64,000 nt of DNA from a candidate division Zixibacteria bacterium SM23_81 (GTDB lineage: Bacteria > SM23-81). Shown one piece after another: positions 14,815-23,669 of the stretch. Made by a program: the position numbers and the translations under genes. Below the pieces are notes generated by a model. That model was not told where the DNA came from. It saw nothing but the letters and a program-made list of their open reading frames with translations, and made no database searches. Each line of letters begins with the position of its first letter. Position 1 is the stretch's first letter. Where the stretch lies: NCBI GenBank assembly GCA_001304015.1, contig LJUY01000008.1:12804-76803 (forward strand). The letters are read 5' to 3'.

Positions 14815-14845
14815 AAGGCCCTCCCGGATCTCAAGAGGGCCTTTT
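14815..14845. terminator. Terminator-like hairpin between L9 and the small membrane protein
   Basis: AAGGCCCTC (14815-14823) and GAGGGCCTT (14835-14843), a perfect nine-base stem with an 11-base loop, followed by TT on the plus strand. On the minus strand, the direction of the L9 operon, the stem is not followed by a T-run, so it may instead protect the 3' end of the transcript. Confidence 0.5.
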
Positions 14846-14984
14846 CGACCTTGTAATTCGAAATCGTCACGACATTTCATGCAATAACCACGATTCATTA
14901 CTAGGGTGGAAGGGAGGGTCTCGAATCCCGAATACCTAAATCCGGACCCCTGACCCCTGGAAGGGTAGAGGTATGGGGCGGCCC

Positions 14985-15428
14985 CTATTCCTTCACCACC
15001 CAGACCTTCACTTTTCCTTCCACATCGTGGTGGAGCTTGAGGGGAACGGTATAGACGCCCAGAGCCTTAATGGGTTCCTCCAAGAGAATTTTCTTCTTAT
15101 CGATCTCGTAGCCCTTCTCTTTCAACAGACCTGAGATGGTCTGAGCCGTGACCGAGCCGAAGACGCGGTCCTCTTCTCCCACTGCCACAGTAGCCGTGAT
15201 GGAGACCGATTTCAGCTTTTTGGCTAACTGTTCGGCCAAACGACGATCCTTGTTTTCTCGCACGTCGAGCTGTTTTTTCTCCTCCTGGAAAGCCCTCAAA
15301 TTGCCTGGTGTGGCCACTAAAGCCAGTTTCCGCGGAATAAGGTAATTTCGCGCAAAGCCGTCCTTTACCGTGACGATGTCTCCCCTCTGCCCGAGGCGCT
15401 CCACATTTTGCCTGAGAATGATCTTCAT
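14985..15428 (-). CDS. rplI: 50S ribosomal protein L9
   Basis: A 147-residue L9, the usual length. The N-terminal domain has the signature GQRGDIVTVKDGFARNYLIP (residues 13-32), followed by the long connecting helix (AFQEEKKQLDVRENKDRRLA) and the C-terminal rRNA-binding domain ending HHDVEGKVKVWVV. It binds 23S rRNA at the L1-stalk base. GGAG lies eight bases before the ATG. Last gene of the S6-S18-L9 operon, 15 bases after S18. Confidence 0.98.
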   Translation of the reverse strand: MKIILRQNVERLGQRGDIVTVKDGFARNYLIPRKLALVATPGNLRAFQEEKKQLDVRENKDRRLAEQLAKKLKSVSITATVAVGEEDRVFGSVTAQTISGLLKEKGYEIDKKKILLEEPIKALGVYTVPLKLHHDVEGKVKVWVVKE

Positions 15429-15443
15429 GAGGAAGCTCCAGAA

Positions 15444-15686
15444 TCATCGATAAATTTCTGAGGTAAACGGTAATAATGCTAGGTGTCGAGCTCTTTTGAT
15501 GGCGGTGGTCAGCTGTCGTTGATGCCGCGCACAGGTTCCCGAGATCCTTCGGGGCACGATTTTTCCTCTCTCGGTCTGAAACCTCTGAAGACGTCTCTCG
15601 TCCTTGTAGTCGATCTGGTCGATTTTGGCCTCACAAAACCGGCAGACCTTCCTCCTTCTCCCTCTGCCCAATCTCGTTGGAGTCAT
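15444..15686 (-). CDS. rpsR: 30S ribosomal protein S18
   Basis: An 80-residue S18 with the core [20 protein letters not shown] and the conserved [20 protein letters not shown], ending with LALLPFTSE. The N-terminus has [15 protein letters not shown], retaining a C-x2-C pair; with the single later cysteine this looks like a partly kept zinc-ribbon type. GGGAGG precedes the ATG. It pairs with S6 on 16S rRNA. No ssb gene lies between S6 and S18, unlike the common arrangement. Confidence 0.97.
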   Translation of the reverse strand: MTPTRLGRGRRRKVCRFCEAKIDQIDYKDERRLQRFQTERGKIVPRRISGTCARHQRQLTTAIKRARHLALLPFTSEIYR

Positions 15687-15730
15687 TCTCGTAACCTCCC
15701 TATGACACGTGTGGATCTCAAACCAAAATT

Positions 15731-16408
15731 TTAATCACTGGATGATTCAGGAGTTTTATCCTCTTCCTTCTTTTTCGTGTCCTTCTCCTGCTCCGCTTCC
15801 TCCGAAGGTTCCATTTCTGCTGCTGTATCGCCAACAGACTCTGCTAGCTGGGCTGGCTTCCTCTTTTCGTCAGCCTCGGCTTGGGAAGGCATCTCCTCGG
15901 TTTTTTCAACCGTGGCCTCTGTTTTTTCGTCTCCCTCAAGAGCCTCCTCGGTTTGCTCCGCTGGCAGCTCAGTTGTCTCAGCCCTCTCCTCGGGGGATTC
16001 TTCTGCTTTTTCCTTTTCGGGGACCGTTTTCTCCTCAGCCCTTTCGGCAGCCGGCTTTGGCGCGGCAGCTGCTTTTGTTGCGGGCCGTGCCTCGACCTTC
16101 TCGGCCCGAGCAGCGATCTCTTCCGGTGTATGAATGGAGACCACGGTGAGATAACGCAGGCAGGATTCATTCAGCTTGTAGTAACTTTCCAGATGAGCAG
16201 GCAGGTTCTTATCGCCTTTGAAGTACACACAGGTATAATAGCCTTGCTCCTTTTTCCGGATCTCATAAGCAAATTTCTTCATGCCCCAACGATCGACGTG
16301 GACTACCTGTCCTTTGTTGGTGGTGATCAGGTCCACCACTTTCTGAATCTCAGCATCGATGGCATCTGGTGCAGAGCCCAGAATAAAGATGGTTTCATAA
16401 AATTCCAT
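15731..16408 (-). CDS. rpsF: 30S ribosomal protein S6 with long Glu-rich tail
   Basis: The first 95 residues are a normal S6: [40 protein letters not shown] and [10 protein letters not shown], the fold that binds S18 and 16S rRNA. Standard S6 is about 95-135 residues; this one has 225. The extra 130 residues are low-complexity Ala/Glu/Lys/Pro/Thr, with several EEP, EKTE and AEE runs and no hydrophobic core, so the tail is expected to be disordered and strongly acidic. In E. coli S6 receives glutamates post-translationally; here a much longer acidic tail is gene-encoded. GGGAGG precedes the ATG. Confidence 0.95.
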   Translation of the reverse strand: MEFYETIFILGSAPDAIDAEIQKVVDLITTNKGQVVHVDRWGMKKFAYEIRKKEQGYYTCVYFKGDKNLPAHLESYYKLNESCLRYLTVVSIHTPEEIAARAEKVEARPATKAAAAPKPAAERAEEKTVPEKEKAEESPEERAETTELPAEQTEEALEGDEKTEATVEKTEEMPSQAEADEKRKPAQLAESVGDTAAEMEPSEEAEQEKDTKKKEEDKTPESSSD

Positions 16409-16548
16409 GGCGTCGCAACCTCCCTTTGGACGTCAGACGAACGGCCCCAGCTCGTGGCTGGAGCAGGGATTGTTTTGGCGCACGCCTCATGGCGCACACC
16501 GTGCTATTCTCATTTGCGGTGACCTAGCTCTTTAACCCTCAGCGGTGG

Positions 16549-17643
16549 TCATCCCGTGTGAAACTTCACCGTCAGTACATCGCCGTCCTGGACGACGTAA
16601 TCTTTGCCCTCAACTGCCCAGTGCCCGTGTTCGCGAGCGGCATGTTCGCTTCCGTACTTCTCCAGATCTTCGAATTTTATCACCTCTGCCTTGATGAATC
16701 CCTTTTCCATGTCGGAGTGAACCTTACCAGCTGCTGTTGGAGCTTTTTGACCACGGCTTAAGGTCCAGGCACGGACCTCGTTTTCACCAGCGATGGTGTA
16801 GAAGGTAATCAAGTCCAGCAGTCGGTAGCCCACTTTGATGACCTTCGCTAGGCTGGATTCTGTGACACTGTAGCTCAGTAGAAATTCCTTGGCCTCCTCG
16901 GGAGAGAGATCTGTCAGCTCGCTTTCCAGCTTTGAGGAGACGTTAACCACTTCACTGTGGACGGCAGCGGCGTGTTCGGCCACCGCTCGGGAGTAATCAT
17001 TGCCGTCGGTGATGGCTTGCTCGTCGATGTTGGCCACATAAAGCTGGGGTTTGATGGTCAGCAGGGGGGTATCGGTGATATGCTCTAGATCACTCTGCTT
17101 GAGCGACAGGCTTTGGGCTGCTTTTCCGCCCTCCAGGGTTTCTTTAATACGCCCTAGCAATTCTCCTTCCTTTTCAGCCTCGGCTGTCCCGGCTCTGCTC
17201 AGCTTTTGCATCTTGGACAGACGGCGCTCAACCATCTCCAGGTCGGCCAACATCAGCTCCGTCTCCACCACCTCGATGTCACGAAGAGGATTGATGGTGG
17301 CATCCACGTGGGCGACGTTTTGATCTTCGAAGCAGCGCACTACATGAACGATGGCATCAACGTTTCGGATGTGGCTCAGGAACTGATTGCCCAGACCCTC
17401 CCCATGACTCGCGCCTTTGACCAATCCGGCGATGTCCACGAAATCGATGTGCGTAGGAGTCAGCTTCGGTGGTCGAAGGATTTCGCCAAGCTTCTTCAGC
17501 CGCTCGTCGGGGACGATGGCCACCCCCACGTTCTGGTCTATAGTGCAAAAGGGGTAGTTGCTGGCCGGGGCGTGTCCCCCAGTCAGAGCGTTGAACAGCG
17601 TGGACTTGCCTACATTGGGCAGGCCGATAATCCCCAACTTCAT
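16549..17643 (-). CDS. ychF: Ribosome-binding ATPase/GTPase YchF (OLA1 family)
   Basis: A 364-residue full-length YchF. P-loop GLPNVGKS (7-14), switch region [20 protein letters not shown] (68-87), and the C-terminal TGS domain starting near residue 277 ([20 protein letters not shown]) with [15 protein letters not shown]-like end. Known members bind ribosomes and hydrolyse ATP. A coiled-coil insert lies in the middle ([17 protein letters not shown]). Placed 52 bases after the membrane pyrophosphatase gene; no clear ribosome-binding site before the ATG. Confidence 0.97.
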   Translation of the reverse strand: MKLGIIGLPNVGKSTLFNALTGGHAPASNYPFCTIDQNVGVAIVPDERLKKLGEILRPPKLTPTHIDFVDIAGLVKGASHGEGLGNQFLSHIRNVDAIVHVVRCFEDQNVAHVDATINPLRDIEVVETELMLADLEMVERRLSKMQKLSRAGTAEAEKEGELLGRIKETLEGGKAAQSLSLKQSDLEHITDTPLLTIKPQLYVANIDEQAITDGNDYSRAVAEHAAAVHSEVVNVSSKLESELTDLSPEEAKEFLLSYSVTESSLAKVIKVGYRLLDLITFYTIAGENEVRAWTLSRGQKAPTAAGKVHSDMEKGFIKAEVIKFEDLEKYGSEHAAREHGHWAVEGKDYVVQDGDVLTVKFHTG

Positions 17644-17694
17644 GGGAATACCGCTTGTTAGAGACCAAATGTCAAGGTCGTCGAGGAAATCCTT

Positions 17695-19734
17695 TTATCG
17701 AATGAAAAGGGGTGCCAGGACCAGAGAGATGACCGTCATCAGCTTGATCAGGATGTTAATGGAGGGCCCCACCGTATCCTTCAGGGGATCGCCGACGGTA
17801 TCTCCCACCACAGCCGCCTTATGAGTGTCGGATCCCTTGCCGCCCAAGTTCCCCTCTTCGATGTATTTTTTGGCGTTGTCCAGAGCCCCGCCGCTGTTGG
17901 CCGTTTGAATGCCCAGCATCACCCCGGTGACGATGGCTCCCACCAAAACGCCGCTGAGGGCCACGGGCCCCAGGGTGAAGCCAACCACCACCGGAACCAG
18001 AACGGCCATCAGGCCCGGGAGCATCATGCCTCGCAAAGCCCCCGCGGTGCTGATGTCCACGCACTTGGTGGAATCGGGCATGGCTTTTCCCTCCATCAGC
18101 CCTGGGATTTCTTTGAACTGCCTGCGCACCTCTGCGATGAGCCGGAAGGCCGATTGGCCCACTGCTCTGAACAGCATGGAGGAGAAGAGGAAAGGTAGCA
18201 TGCCCCCGATGAGGAGACCAGCCATCACCTTCGGCTCCGTGAGGGAGAGTCTGGCAGGCTGCACCAGGGAGGTCTTCATGTAGGCCGAGAGAAGGCCGAT
18301 GGCGGCGAAAGCCGCCGAGCCAATGGCAAAGCCCTTGCCGATGGCCGCTGTGGTGTTGCCCACTGCGTCCAAGTGATCGGTGATCTTGCGAACCTCGGAG
18401 GGCAGCTTGGCCATCTCCGCGATGCCGCCAGCGTTATCGGCGATTGGACCGTATGAGTCTACGGCCACCACCATGCCTGTAGTGGCCAGCATTCCCACTG
18501 CAGCCATGGCCACCCCGTACATGCCGGCCAGATGGTGTGAGACCAGAACGGCCGCGGCCAGCACCAGAATGGGCAGGGCGGTGCTCCGCATGCCCAAGGC
18601 CAGCCCGCCAGTGACGGTGACTGCTGGTCCGGTTTCAGCGCTCTGAGCCAGGGCGCGGACGGGGCGATATTTTGCTGAGGTGAAGTACTCACTGGTCAAG
18701 CCGACAAAGATGCCGGAAATCAGCCCGGCCAAGATGGCCCAGAAGGGCCCCAGTTTGCCATGGCCGGCGAACTCGATGCCCAGACGGTTGATGATTAAGA
18801 ATGAGGCCAAGGCGGTCAAAACCGCGCTGACATAAGTGCCCCCCATAAGTGCCGATTGGGGATTGGATCGACCGATAACTCTGACGAAGGCCACCCCCAG
18901 GATGGAAGCGATGACGCCTGCGCTGGCCACGTAGATGGGCAAAAAGATGAGCGTTTGGGAGATCAGGGCGGCGTTCGGTGTCGCCAAGGTGGCAAAGGTG
19001 GCCGCGATGGCCATGGAGGCGATGATGGATTCCACGTATGACTCCAGAAGATCGGAACCCAATCCAGCCACGTCTCCCACGTTGTCGCCCACATTATCTG
19101 CGATCACCGCTGGGTTGCGAGGATCGTCCTCCGGGATCCCGGCCTCCACCTTTCCCACCAGGTCAGCCCCCATGTCAGCCCCCTTGGTGTAGATTCCGCC
19201 CCCAGAACGAGCGAACAGGGCCATAAGGCTAGCGCCCATAGCGTAACCGTTAATGATCACGGCTTTATCAGGGGTGATGCCCGCTGGGGCGAAAACCGAG
19301 ATGACAGCCACTAAACCCAGAAGAGCTAATCCTACCACGCTGAGTCCCATCACCGCCCCGCCGGAGACGGCCACCGCCAGCGCTTTGCTCAAACCGCTTT
19401 GAGCGGCGTTGGTAGTGCGGGCGTTGGATTGGGTGGCGATGCGCATTCCTATATACCCAGCCAGAGCGGAGACCAGGGCGCCAAAGGCAAAGCTAATCCC
19501 CGTGTTCCAACCTAAATTAGTGAAGGAGATGGCCACGGCTATGACCACCACCACCAGAAAAACGGTCTTATACTCCCGAAACAGAAAGGCCTTTGCTCCA
19601 TCCTGGATGGCTCGAGAGAGGGCCTTCATTTTGTCGGTGCCCTGGTTTTTCCGCAAGGTCCAGATGGCCAGATAGAGCACGAAGATCATGGCTGCAAGCC
19701 CAGCCACCAAAGGTATCCAGAGACCTTTGGTCAT
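17695..19734 (-). CDS. hppA: Membrane-bound ion-translocating pyrophosphatase, K+-dependent type
   Basis: 679 residues from the ATG at 19734, which has a perfect AGGAGG; the open frame runs 39 codons further without support. Around 15-16 membrane helices. The pyrophosphate-binding motif [19 protein letters not shown] and DNVGDNVGD are intact, as is the C-terminal second site ([19 protein letters not shown]). The [17 protein letters not shown] segment has Ala where K+-independent enzymes have Lys, so K+ dependence is expected. It couples PPi hydrolysis to H+ or Na+ pumping; the ion cannot be decided from this reading. Located between Pth and YchF genes. Confidence 0.96.
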   Translation of the reverse strand: MTKGLWIPLVAGLAAMIFVLYLAIWTLRKNQGTDKMKALSRAIQDGAKAFLFREYKTVFLVVVVIAVAISFTNLGWNTGISFAFGALVSALAGYIGMRIATQSNARTTNAAQSGLSKALAVAVSGGAVMGLSVVGLALLGLVAVISVFAPAGITPDKAVIINGYAMGASLMALFARSGGGIYTKGADMGADLVGKVEAGIPEDDPRNPAVIADNVGDNVGDVAGLGSDLLESYVESIIASMAIAATFATLATPNAALISQTLIFLPIYVASAGVIASILGVAFVRVIGRSNPQSALMGGTYVSAVLTALASFLIINRLGIEFAGHGKLGPFWAILAGLISGIFVGLTSEYFTSAKYRPVRALAQSAETGPAVTVTGGLALGMRSTALPILVLAAAVLVSHHLAGMYGVAMAAVGMLATTGMVVAVDSYGPIADNAGGIAEMAKLPSEVRKITDHLDAVGNTTAAIGKGFAIGSAAFAAIGLLSAYMKTSLVQPARLSLTEPKVMAGLLIGGMLPFLFSSMLFRAVGQSAFRLIAEVRRQFKEIPGLMEGKAMPDSTKCVDISTAGALRGMMLPGLMAVLVPVVVGFTLGPVALSGVLVGAIVTGVMLGIQTANSGGALDNAKKYIEEGNLGGKGSDTHKAAVVGDTVGDPLKDTVGPSINILIKLMTVISLVLAPLFIR

Positions 19735-19799
19735 ACGCGCCTCCTGAGGTGTGTTTTTTTCCGTTAACGGCGCCAACAGGTCTTGGTTGTCACGCAGTG

Positions 19800-20360
19800 T
19801 CAGGCGTTGAATCTGTTCATGGCAACCTCTATGCCATGCTGAAAAAAACAAATGGCCGCCTCAGCCGCCAACGTGATCATCTCGGTCACCATTTTCTTCT
19901 CTTCGGGTTCAAAATCGGCCAGAACAAAAGCGACCATATCTTGATTCATTGGCAGGGGGCCGATGCCCATTCTCAGACGGGGAAATTCTTCACAGGCCAA
20001 GTAAGCAATGATCGACTCCAATCCTCGGTGGCCGCCCTCAGATCCGCTCCGTCGAAGGCGAATCTTCCCCAAGGGCAAATTCGTATCATCACAGATAACG
20101 AGCAGCTTGCTAAGCTCTATCTGATAGTATTCTAATAGTTGGCTAGCTGCCCGTCCACTCTCGTTCATATAGGTGAGGGGCTTTACCAGGGCGATACTGA
20201 CTTCATCCAGGAAACCCTGCCCGATGAGATAGAGATCCTCATGAGGTTGAAAGGAGATATGCAACCGCTCGCCCAGAAGATCCAGGACTCGAAATCCCAA
20301 GTTATGTCGGGTGAAGGTGTATTTCTCTCCCGGATTGCCCAGGCCCATTGTGAGCTGCAA
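19800..20360 (-). CDS. pth: Peptidyl-tRNA hydrolase
   Basis: 186 residues from a TTG start directly after the L25 stop (TAA-A-TTG), reading MQLTMGLGNPGEKY, which aligns with the usual M-K-L-I-V-GLGNPG start; the GGAGG inside the L25 tail serves as ribosome-binding site. Catalytic features: GLGNPG, TRHNLGFRVLD with the active-site His, KPLTYMNESG with the substrate-binding Asn, and the end of the core LPLGKIRLRRSGSEGGHRGL. It frees peptides from prematurely released tRNA. An upstream Arg/Lys-rich extension seen in the open frame is only the L25 tail read in another frame. Confidence 0.95.
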   Translation of the reverse strand: MQLTMGLGNPGEKYTFTRHNLGFRVLDLLGERLHISFQPHEDLYLIGQGFLDEVSIALVKPLTYMNESGRAASQLLEYYQIELSKLLVICDDTNLPLGKIRLRRSGSEGGHRGLESIIAYLACEEFPRLRMGIGPLPMNQDMVAFVLADFEPEEKKMVTEMITLAAEAAICFFQHGIEVAMNRFNA

Positions 20361-20361
20361 T

Positions 20362-21060
20362 TTATTTCTGTTCCTCCTCTTTTTTCTCTTCTTCTTCTTG
20401 CTCCTCCTCCTTTTCCTTACGTTCCTTCTCGACCAGTTCTGGTTCCTCCACCGCTTCCTCCTCAGCAAGCACCTCTTCCTCCTCAACGGGAACCTTGATC
20501 ACGGTGGGAGGAACGACAGTGGCCACTGAGCGCTGGGATTCGGTGAGGATCTTCACTTTCTCCACGGGCAGGTCTTGTATATGAATGGAATCGCCCACGT
20601 CCAATTCGGTGACATCTACCTCAATATGCTCGGGGATATCCGCGGGAAGACATTCGATCTCCACTTCGTGGAGGATGTGTTGGAGGATGCCGCCTTTGGT
20701 CCTGACTCCAAGGGGGGATCCGATGAGAACCACCGGAATCCGAACGGTGATTTTCTCCTTCATGGAGATGTGCTGAAGATCCAGGTGGAGAATATCGCCT
20801 CGCACCGGATCATGCTGAACCTCGCGGATAATGGCCTTCACGGCCTTCTTGTGCCCGGGCACTTTGATGTCGAAAATGACGCTTTCGCCAATATGTGCGT
20901 GTAAGATGGCGTGTAGGTTTTTGGCGTCTAAGGTCAAAGGGACGGACTCCTCTCCACGTCCGTATAAGACGGCTGGGATTTTCCCCTCAGCACGAAGTTT
21001 CTTTGCCGGCCCTTTTCCCCTCGACTCCCGCTTCTCTACTTCCAACGTGACTTCTGCCAT
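20362..21060 (-). CDS. rplY: 50S ribosomal protein L25/CTC with acidic tail
   Basis: 232 residues: N-terminal 5S rRNA-binding domain (EKRESRGKGPAKKLRAEGKI, AVLYGRGEE), then the CTC-type C-terminal domain (DPVRGDILHLDLQHISMKEK, VRIPVVLIGSPLGVRTKGGI, ECLPADIPEHIEVDV). The last 45 residues are almost all Glu with Lys and Val (LAEEEAVEEPELVEKERKEK), an acidic disordered tail longer than usual. The protein binds 5S rRNA and is linked to stress in some bacteria. Immediately upstream of pth, as in many genomes; prs lies 33 bases before its start. Confidence 0.96.
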   Translation of the reverse strand: MAEVTLEVEKRESRGKGPAKKLRAEGKIPAVLYGRGEESVPLTLDAKNLHAILHAHIGESVIFDIKVPGHKKAVKAIIREVQHDPVRGDILHLDLQHISMKEKITVRIPVVLIGSPLGVRTKGGILQHILHEVEIECLPADIPEHIEVDVTELDVGDSIHIQDLPVEKVKILTESQRSVATVVPPTVIKVPVEEEEVLAEEEAVEEPELVEKERKEKEEEQEEEEKKEEEQK

Positions 21061-21093
21061 CTTGAAATCCTCCTGCCTGCAAGGGATGGGCCT

Positions 21094-22029
21094 CTAATCG
21101 AAAAGCGAGCTCACGGATTCCTCTCGATGTATGCGATCTATAGCCTCTCCAAAGAGCTCTGCCACCGAGACGACTTCAAATTTACCGTTTAGAGCGTCTT
21201 CCCGGAGCGGGATGGTGTCGGTAACGACGACCTGGGTGAGGGAGGAGTCAGTCACATTTTTAATGGCCTCGCCGGAGAGCACAGGATGGGTGCAGTAGGC
21301 GAAAATTTCCCTGGCTCCCCTCTGGTCAAGAGCCATCGCTCCCTTGGCCAGGGTGCTGGCGGTACTGATCATGTCGTCCTGAATAACGACGTTGTGGCCA
21401 GCCACCTCGCCGACGACGTGCATCACCATGGTTTTGTCCTTTTCGAATCGGCGTTTGTCGATGAAGGCCAGGGAGGTCTTCAGTTTTTGAGCAAAATATC
21501 GAGTCATGGGGATGCTGCCAGGATCGGGGGCTACCAGGGTTAGATCTGAGAGATTGCGCCGCTGGATGTGTCTGATAAACACAGGGGCTGCGAACAGATG
21601 GTCCAGGGGAATATCGAAAAAGCCCTGAATCTGAGCGGCATGCAGGTCCATGGTTAACACTCGGTTGGCTCCAGAGACCGAGAGAAGGTCGGCCACAAGC
21701 TTAGCGGTGATGGGCACTCGAGGCTGATCTTTTCTGTCTTGGCGAGCATATCCAAAGTACGGGATGACCGCTGTAATCCTACGGGCTGAGGCACGTTTGG
21801 CCGCATCCAGCATAATCAGAAGCTCCAGCAAGTGCTCGGCGGGGGCGTGGGTGGACTGAATGATGAAGATATCCGTGCCCCGTACGTTTTCCTCGATTTT
21901 CACAGAGATCTCTCCGTCGGAAAACCGAGATACATCGGCTCGAGAGAGGGGCACCTTGAGATAGGCGCTGATTCTCTCTGCCAGTGGGCGGTTGGAATTG
22001 CCGCAGAATAGTTTCAGCTCATCCTTCAT
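21094..22029 (-). CDS. prs: Ribose-phosphate pyrophosphokinase (PRPP synthetase)
   Basis: 311 residues from the ATG at 22029 (GGAG eight bases before; the open frame starts 12 codons earlier without support). Class I PRPP synthetase: LKLFCGNSNRPLAERIS, GEISVKIEENVRGTDIFIIQ, the ribose-5-phosphate/PPi loop, the PRPP signature-like VVIQDDMISTASTLAKGA and the SARRITAVIPYFGYARQDRK region. Makes PRPP for nucleotides, His and Trp. Lies between tRNA-Gln and L25, a frequent arrangement with spoVG and ispE upstream. Confidence 0.97.
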   Translation of the reverse strand: MKDELKLFCGNSNRPLAERISAYLKVPLSRADVSRFSDGEISVKIEENVRGTDIFIIQSTHAPAEHLLELLIMLDAAKRASARRITAVIPYFGYARQDRKDQPRVPITAKLVADLLSVSGANRVLTMDLHAAQIQGFFDIPLDHLFAAPVFIRHIQRRNLSDLTLVAPDPGSIPMTRYFAQKLKTSLAFIDKRRFEKDKTMVMHVVGEVAGHNVVIQDDMISTASTLAKGAMALDQRGAREIFAYCTHPVLSGEAIKNVTDSSLTQVVVTDTIPLREDALNGKFEVVSVAELFGEAIDRIHREESVSSLFD

Positions 22030-22048
22030 GGGATGTCTCCAATAAAGG

Positions 22049-22073
22049 TCCACCCAGCTCAGCACTGGGTGGA
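22049..22073 (-). promoter_or_regulatory. Hairpin between tRNA-Gln and prs
   Basis: TCCACCCAG and CTGGGTGGA form a perfect nine-base stem with a seven-base loop, 20 bases before the prs start codon on the minus strand and just before its ribosome-binding site. It could be a terminator or attenuator for tRNA read-through or a processing site; a T-run is absent apart from TTTATT. Confidence 0.45.
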
Positions 22074-22169
22074 ATTGTCTCGCACCTCTTCTCTCAGCGA
22101 GGGGATTTTCAACTGTAGACTGCGGCTCAGAATCTCAGCCAGTGATCTCTCTTTTTCCCCATCCCTACG

Positions 22170-22243
22170 TGGCTGGGGCGGGAGGATTCGAACCTCCGAT
22201 GCAGGATCCAAAGTCCTGAGTCTTACCACTTGACGACGCCCCA
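22170..22243 (-). tRNA. tRNA-Gln (UUG)
   Basis: 74 bases including an encoded CCA. The seven-base acceptor stem TGGGGCG/CGCCCCA is perfect, the D arm has GTCAAGTGGTAAGAC, the anticodon stem-loop CAGGACTTTGGATCCTG carries anticodon TTG, and the T arm is CGGAGGTTCGAATCCTCCCG with the expected TTCGAAT loop. Discriminator base G. It lies between spoVG and prs. Confidence 0.97.
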
Positions 22244-22248
22244 ACTCC

Positions 22249-22653
22249 TCACGTCTCCTTTTTGGGCTCCAGTCCCTCTTCCTCTGCTTCCTCTTCTAGA
22301 GCTTCCTCCGTTGTCTCCTCTGGGGCTTCTTCTTCGGCTTCCTCAACGGTCTCCTCTGGTTCCTTAGTCGGCGCAGCCTTATCCTGAAGAGAGGCGCTGG
22401 CTTGCCGCTCGTTTTCATAGGCGCCGAGCACGGCGTCCTCAATCATTCGTCTCATCTCATTGTTGATGGGATGAGCGATGTCTTGATAGGTGCCGTCCGG
22501 CCGTTTTCTGCTGGGCATGGAAACGAAGTAACCATTGGTACCATTGATAACTTTTAATCCGCGCACCACAAAGGCGTCGTCAAACGTCACATTGGCGAAG
22601 GCCTTCAGTTTCTCTTCGTCTCTCAGTGTGATTCTAACCTCGGTGATCTCCAC
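22249..22653 (-). CDS. spoVG: SpoVG family RNA/DNA-binding regulator with acidic tail
   Basis: 134 residues from a GTG start with a strong AAAGGAGG. The first 85 residues are a clear SpoVG: EITEVRITLRDEEKLKAFAN, the VVRGLKVINGTNGYFVSMPS core and DGTYQDIAHPINNEMRRMIE. SpoVG proteins bind nucleic acid and regulate gene expression and translation. After residue 95 there is an acidic tail of 40 residues (EEPEETVEEAEEEAPEETTE), unlike the short tails of Firmicutes members. Located just upstream of tRNA-Gln and prs, downstream of ispE, which is the classic ispE-spoVG-(glmU)-prs order without glmU. Confidence 0.95.
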   Translation of the reverse strand: MEITEVRITLRDEEKLKAFANVTFDDAFVVRGLKVINGTNGYFVSMPSRKRPDGTYQDIAHPINNEMRRMIEDAVLGAYENERQASASLQDKAAPTKEPEETVEEAEEEAPEETTEEALEEEAEEEGLEPKKET

Positions 22654-22745
22654 TCTAGGTCCTCCTTTACAAAATGATGTGGTGAAACGCCCCTGAAAAG
22701 CATGTGCTCGCTTTTGCTCGAGAGCACCGATTTTCGATGATCAAG

Positions 22746-23618
22746 TTACCCCAGACCTTCACACCTCCTTACAGGCCGAACGACGAAAATTTGCCATTTG
22801 GGACGACTCATGCCCTCGGCCAACCTCTCAGCGGCCATTTTGGTTTTCACCAAACCGAACACCGCCGAGCCGCTCCCCGACATAGTCGCCCCCATGGCGC
22901 CCTTTGATAAAAGCTCAGCTTTAATATTGGCAATGGAGGGATAAACTTCCCCTACTGCCTTTTCCAAGTCGTTGTCCAAGAAACTGAGGAGCTGCTCTAA
23001 GTTTGATATTTCTTGTAAGCCTTCTAATTTAACATCTAAAGAATTTGATGTCAAGGGAATTTTGACTTGTCGATACGCCCATTCCGTGGCGATGGAGAGC
23101 TCGGGTTTGATCAAAACCATCCAAAAATCTGGAATGAGTCGCAGGGGAATCAGCTGCTCTCCTCGTCCTCTTGCCAGGGCTGTTCCGCCTTGTATGAAGA
23201 AGGGCACATCCGATCCCAATTTTGCCGACAGGGACAAGATCCTCTTGGTGGGAAGTTTCAACTTCCACAAGCTATTGAGTCCCAACAATGTAGTCGCAGC
23301 GTTGCTGCTGCCACCTCCGAGTCCTGCGCCGGGCGGAATTCTCTTGTTGATCTCAATGCGGCAACCTCGCCGAACCTCGCACTCCTCTTGGAGCAATTGA
23401 GCAGCCTTATAGGCCAGGTTCTCTGGACCTGATGGCACGTCCTGATGGTCGCACTGAAGCAGGATCTTCCCGTCCTGGACAGGCGATATAGTTACTGTAT
23501 CCCGAAGATCGATGGTCTGCAGAACTGTCTCGATGTCGTGGAACCCATCGGACCGTTTACGCAGAATGCGCAGCCCGAAATTTACCTTTGCATAGGATAT
23601 GAAAGAAGAAGTTTCCAC
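22746..23618 (-). CDS. ispE: 4-diphosphocytidyl-2-C-methyl-D-erythritol kinase
   Basis: 290-residue GHMP kinase. SYAKVNFGLRILRKRSDGFH (8-27) carries the catalytic Lys and substrate contacts, PPGAGLGGGSSNAATTLLGL (about 92-111) is the ATP loop, SDVPFFIQGGTALARGRGEQ the third motif, and TMSGSGSAVFGLV the C-terminal Gly-rich motif. Phosphorylates CDP-ME in the MEP isoprenoid route. Start is GTG at 23618 without a clear ribosome-binding site. The gene opens the housekeeping side right after the polysaccharide locus. Confidence 0.96.
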   Translation of the reverse strand: METSSFISYAKVNFGLRILRKRSDGFHDIETVLQTIDLRDTVTISPVQDGKILLQCDHQDVPSGPENLAYKAAQLLQEECEVRRGCRIEINKRIPPGAGLGGGSSNAATTLLGLNSLWKLKLPTKRILSLSAKLGSDVPFFIQGGTALARGRGEQLIPLRLIPDFWMVLIKPELSIATEWAYRQVKIPLTSNSLDVKLEGLQEISNLEQLLSFLDNDLEKAVGEVYPSIANIKAELLSKGAMGATMSGSGSAVFGLVKTKMAAERLAEGMSRPKWQIFVVRPVRRCEGLG

Positions 23619-23669
23619 GGGGGGCCTTGCGGTGGCTTCGAGAAAGAGAGCTTTTCGTAATGTGGGGGC

